A stretch of 64,000 nucleotides of DNA from Scybalousia_A sp963540815. Lineage in GTDB: Bacteria; Bacteroidota; Bacteroidia; Bacteroidales; P3. Positions 63,490-64,000 of this stretch are shown piece by piece. The position numbers were made by a program, and so were the translations under genes. Every line of letters begins with the position of its first letter. Positions within the stretch are counted from its first letter, which is position 1. The notes beneath the pieces are model-generated. The model made no database searches and had not been told where the DNA came from. It was given only the letters and a program-made list of their open reading frames with translations. The stretch lies in assembly GCA_963540815.1 (NCBI GenBank), contig CAUTQY010000001.1, positions 124,001 to 188,000 on the forward strand, given 5' to 3'.

Positions 63490-64000
63490 TCATTTTTTCT
63501 TGTATTCCTTATACTCCTCGTTAAGACCCTTGATTATCTCTTGTGTTATATCCATGCCTTCGTCCATATACAGAGTAGGAGAATTTGTATATGATTTTGA
63601 AAGTATTATATTGTATTTGTCATGTTTGGCATTATAGTCTTTCACAAAAGCATACACGGCGTCTAAGAGTTTTTTGTTTTGAGCTAGTTGTTCCTGTTGC
63701 AAATCACTTTGCAATTTGGCAGGCATTTGCTGAAGGCTTTGCATTCTTTGTTGCAAATCTTTTTCCTTTGCTTTTTGCTGTGTTAGAGTTAATTTGTCTC
63801 CATTTGCCATAAAATCGTTATAGTCTTTTTCTAACAAGGCTTGAGCTTGCTTGAAAGAATTTTCCGCTTGTTTTTGTTTGGCGTCCAAAGTTTTTTGCAT
63901 TTCCAAAGCCATGTCATACTTGGCAAGTATGCTATCCGTATTTACGTACGCTATTTTTAGTTCTCCCGTCTGTATGGTTTTAACAACCTTGTTATTTGCC
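63490..64000 (-). CDS. OmpH/Skp-like periplasmic chaperone, N terminus beyond right edge
   Basis: The frame continues past the ATG at 63912 to the window end, so the gene is cut: the upstream part reads ELKIAYVNTDSILAKYDMAL, the usual first strand of OmpH/Skp domains. A long coiled coil follows (KQKQAENSFKQAQALLEKDY; KEKDLQQRMQSLQQMP) and the C-terminal strand YNIILSKSYTNSPTLYMDEG with MDITQEIIKGLNEEY. Skp-like proteins hold unfolded outer-membrane proteins in the periplasm. A signal peptide must lie outside the window. Confidence 0.88.
   Translation of the reverse strand, partial: ANNKVVKTIQTGELKIAYVNTDSILAKYDMALEMQKTLDAKQKQAENSFKQAQALLEKDYNDFMANGDKLTLTQQKAKEKDLQQRMQSLQQMPAKLQSDLQQEQLAQNKKLLDAVYAFVKDYNAKHDKYNIILSKSYTNSPTLYMDEGMDITQEIIKGLNEEYKEYKKK

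Overview
The window is chromosomal DNA from a low-GC member of the Bacteroidota, most likely Bacteroidales. The evidence is repeated TAnnTTTG promoter boxes, a fused SecDF, TonB-dependent and carboxypeptidase-regulatory-type outer-membrane receptors, type IX secretion (T9SS) cargo proteins with type A and type B C-terminal domains, a PorV/PorQ-family protein, DUF4175, and many Bacteroidota-type lipoproteins. It is mostly ordinary core genome with dense, intact housekeeping genes. A few accessory spots hold decayed exported-protein genes and repeats. No tRNA, rRNA, CRISPR array, phage or transposase gene was seen.

Layout. 1-5510 (minus): a sensor histidine kinase running off the left edge, purine nucleoside phosphorylase, a LuxE-like protein and a glycosyltransferase. 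6023-9979: small exported proteins (a propeller-like lipoprotein, a CLHC thioredoxin-like lipoprotein, an outer-membrane barrel and a small lipoprotein, the last two with damaged starts), trmN6 and a PepSY-like lipoprotein. 10110-10986: a HIT protein and greA. 11070-23995 (minus): secDF, a small membrane protein, a TonB-dependent receptor, a 1562-residue T9SS cargo and a PorV-like protein, closely spaced. 24320-25762: an MFS transporter, followed by two perfect hairpins. 26210-29537 (minus): a BspA-like LRR protein, a damaged small ORF, pyrC and a zinc-ribbon coiled-coil protein. 29705-35976: an ECF sigma factor, HtrA, a solitary sufB, a SIMPL protein, queE and wbpB. 36190-38323: remains of an S46 dipeptidyl peptidase and tryptophanase with a long leader. 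38490-44876: a conserved membrane protein, Wzz, an O-antigen ligase-like protein and secA. 44877-47152: a repeat-rich island around a broken LRR/T9SS gene. 47153-54555 (minus): a degenerate HATPase-like protein, DUF4175, relA/spoT and metK. 54799-59528 (minus): a T9SS type B cargo, ruvB and a thioredoxin-like lipoprotein. 59691-64000: lpxB, an outer-membrane receptor-like barrel and an OmpH/Skp-like protein cut by the right edge.

Much of the window serves the cell envelope: export across the inner membrane (SecA, SecDF), periplasmic folding and quality control (Skp-like, HtrA), lipid A and polysaccharide (LpxB, WbpB, Wzz, ligase), and T9SS delivery to the surface. Tryptophanase, the S46 remnant and a peptide-transporter-like MFS protein hint at amino acid or peptide catabolism; that is inference. 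The most interesting signals are the receptor/cargo/PorV-like triad behind secDF, the repeat island with its long palindrome and 28-bp exact inverted repeats, and a recurring pattern of single-base homopolymer lesions confined to non-essential exported-protein genes.
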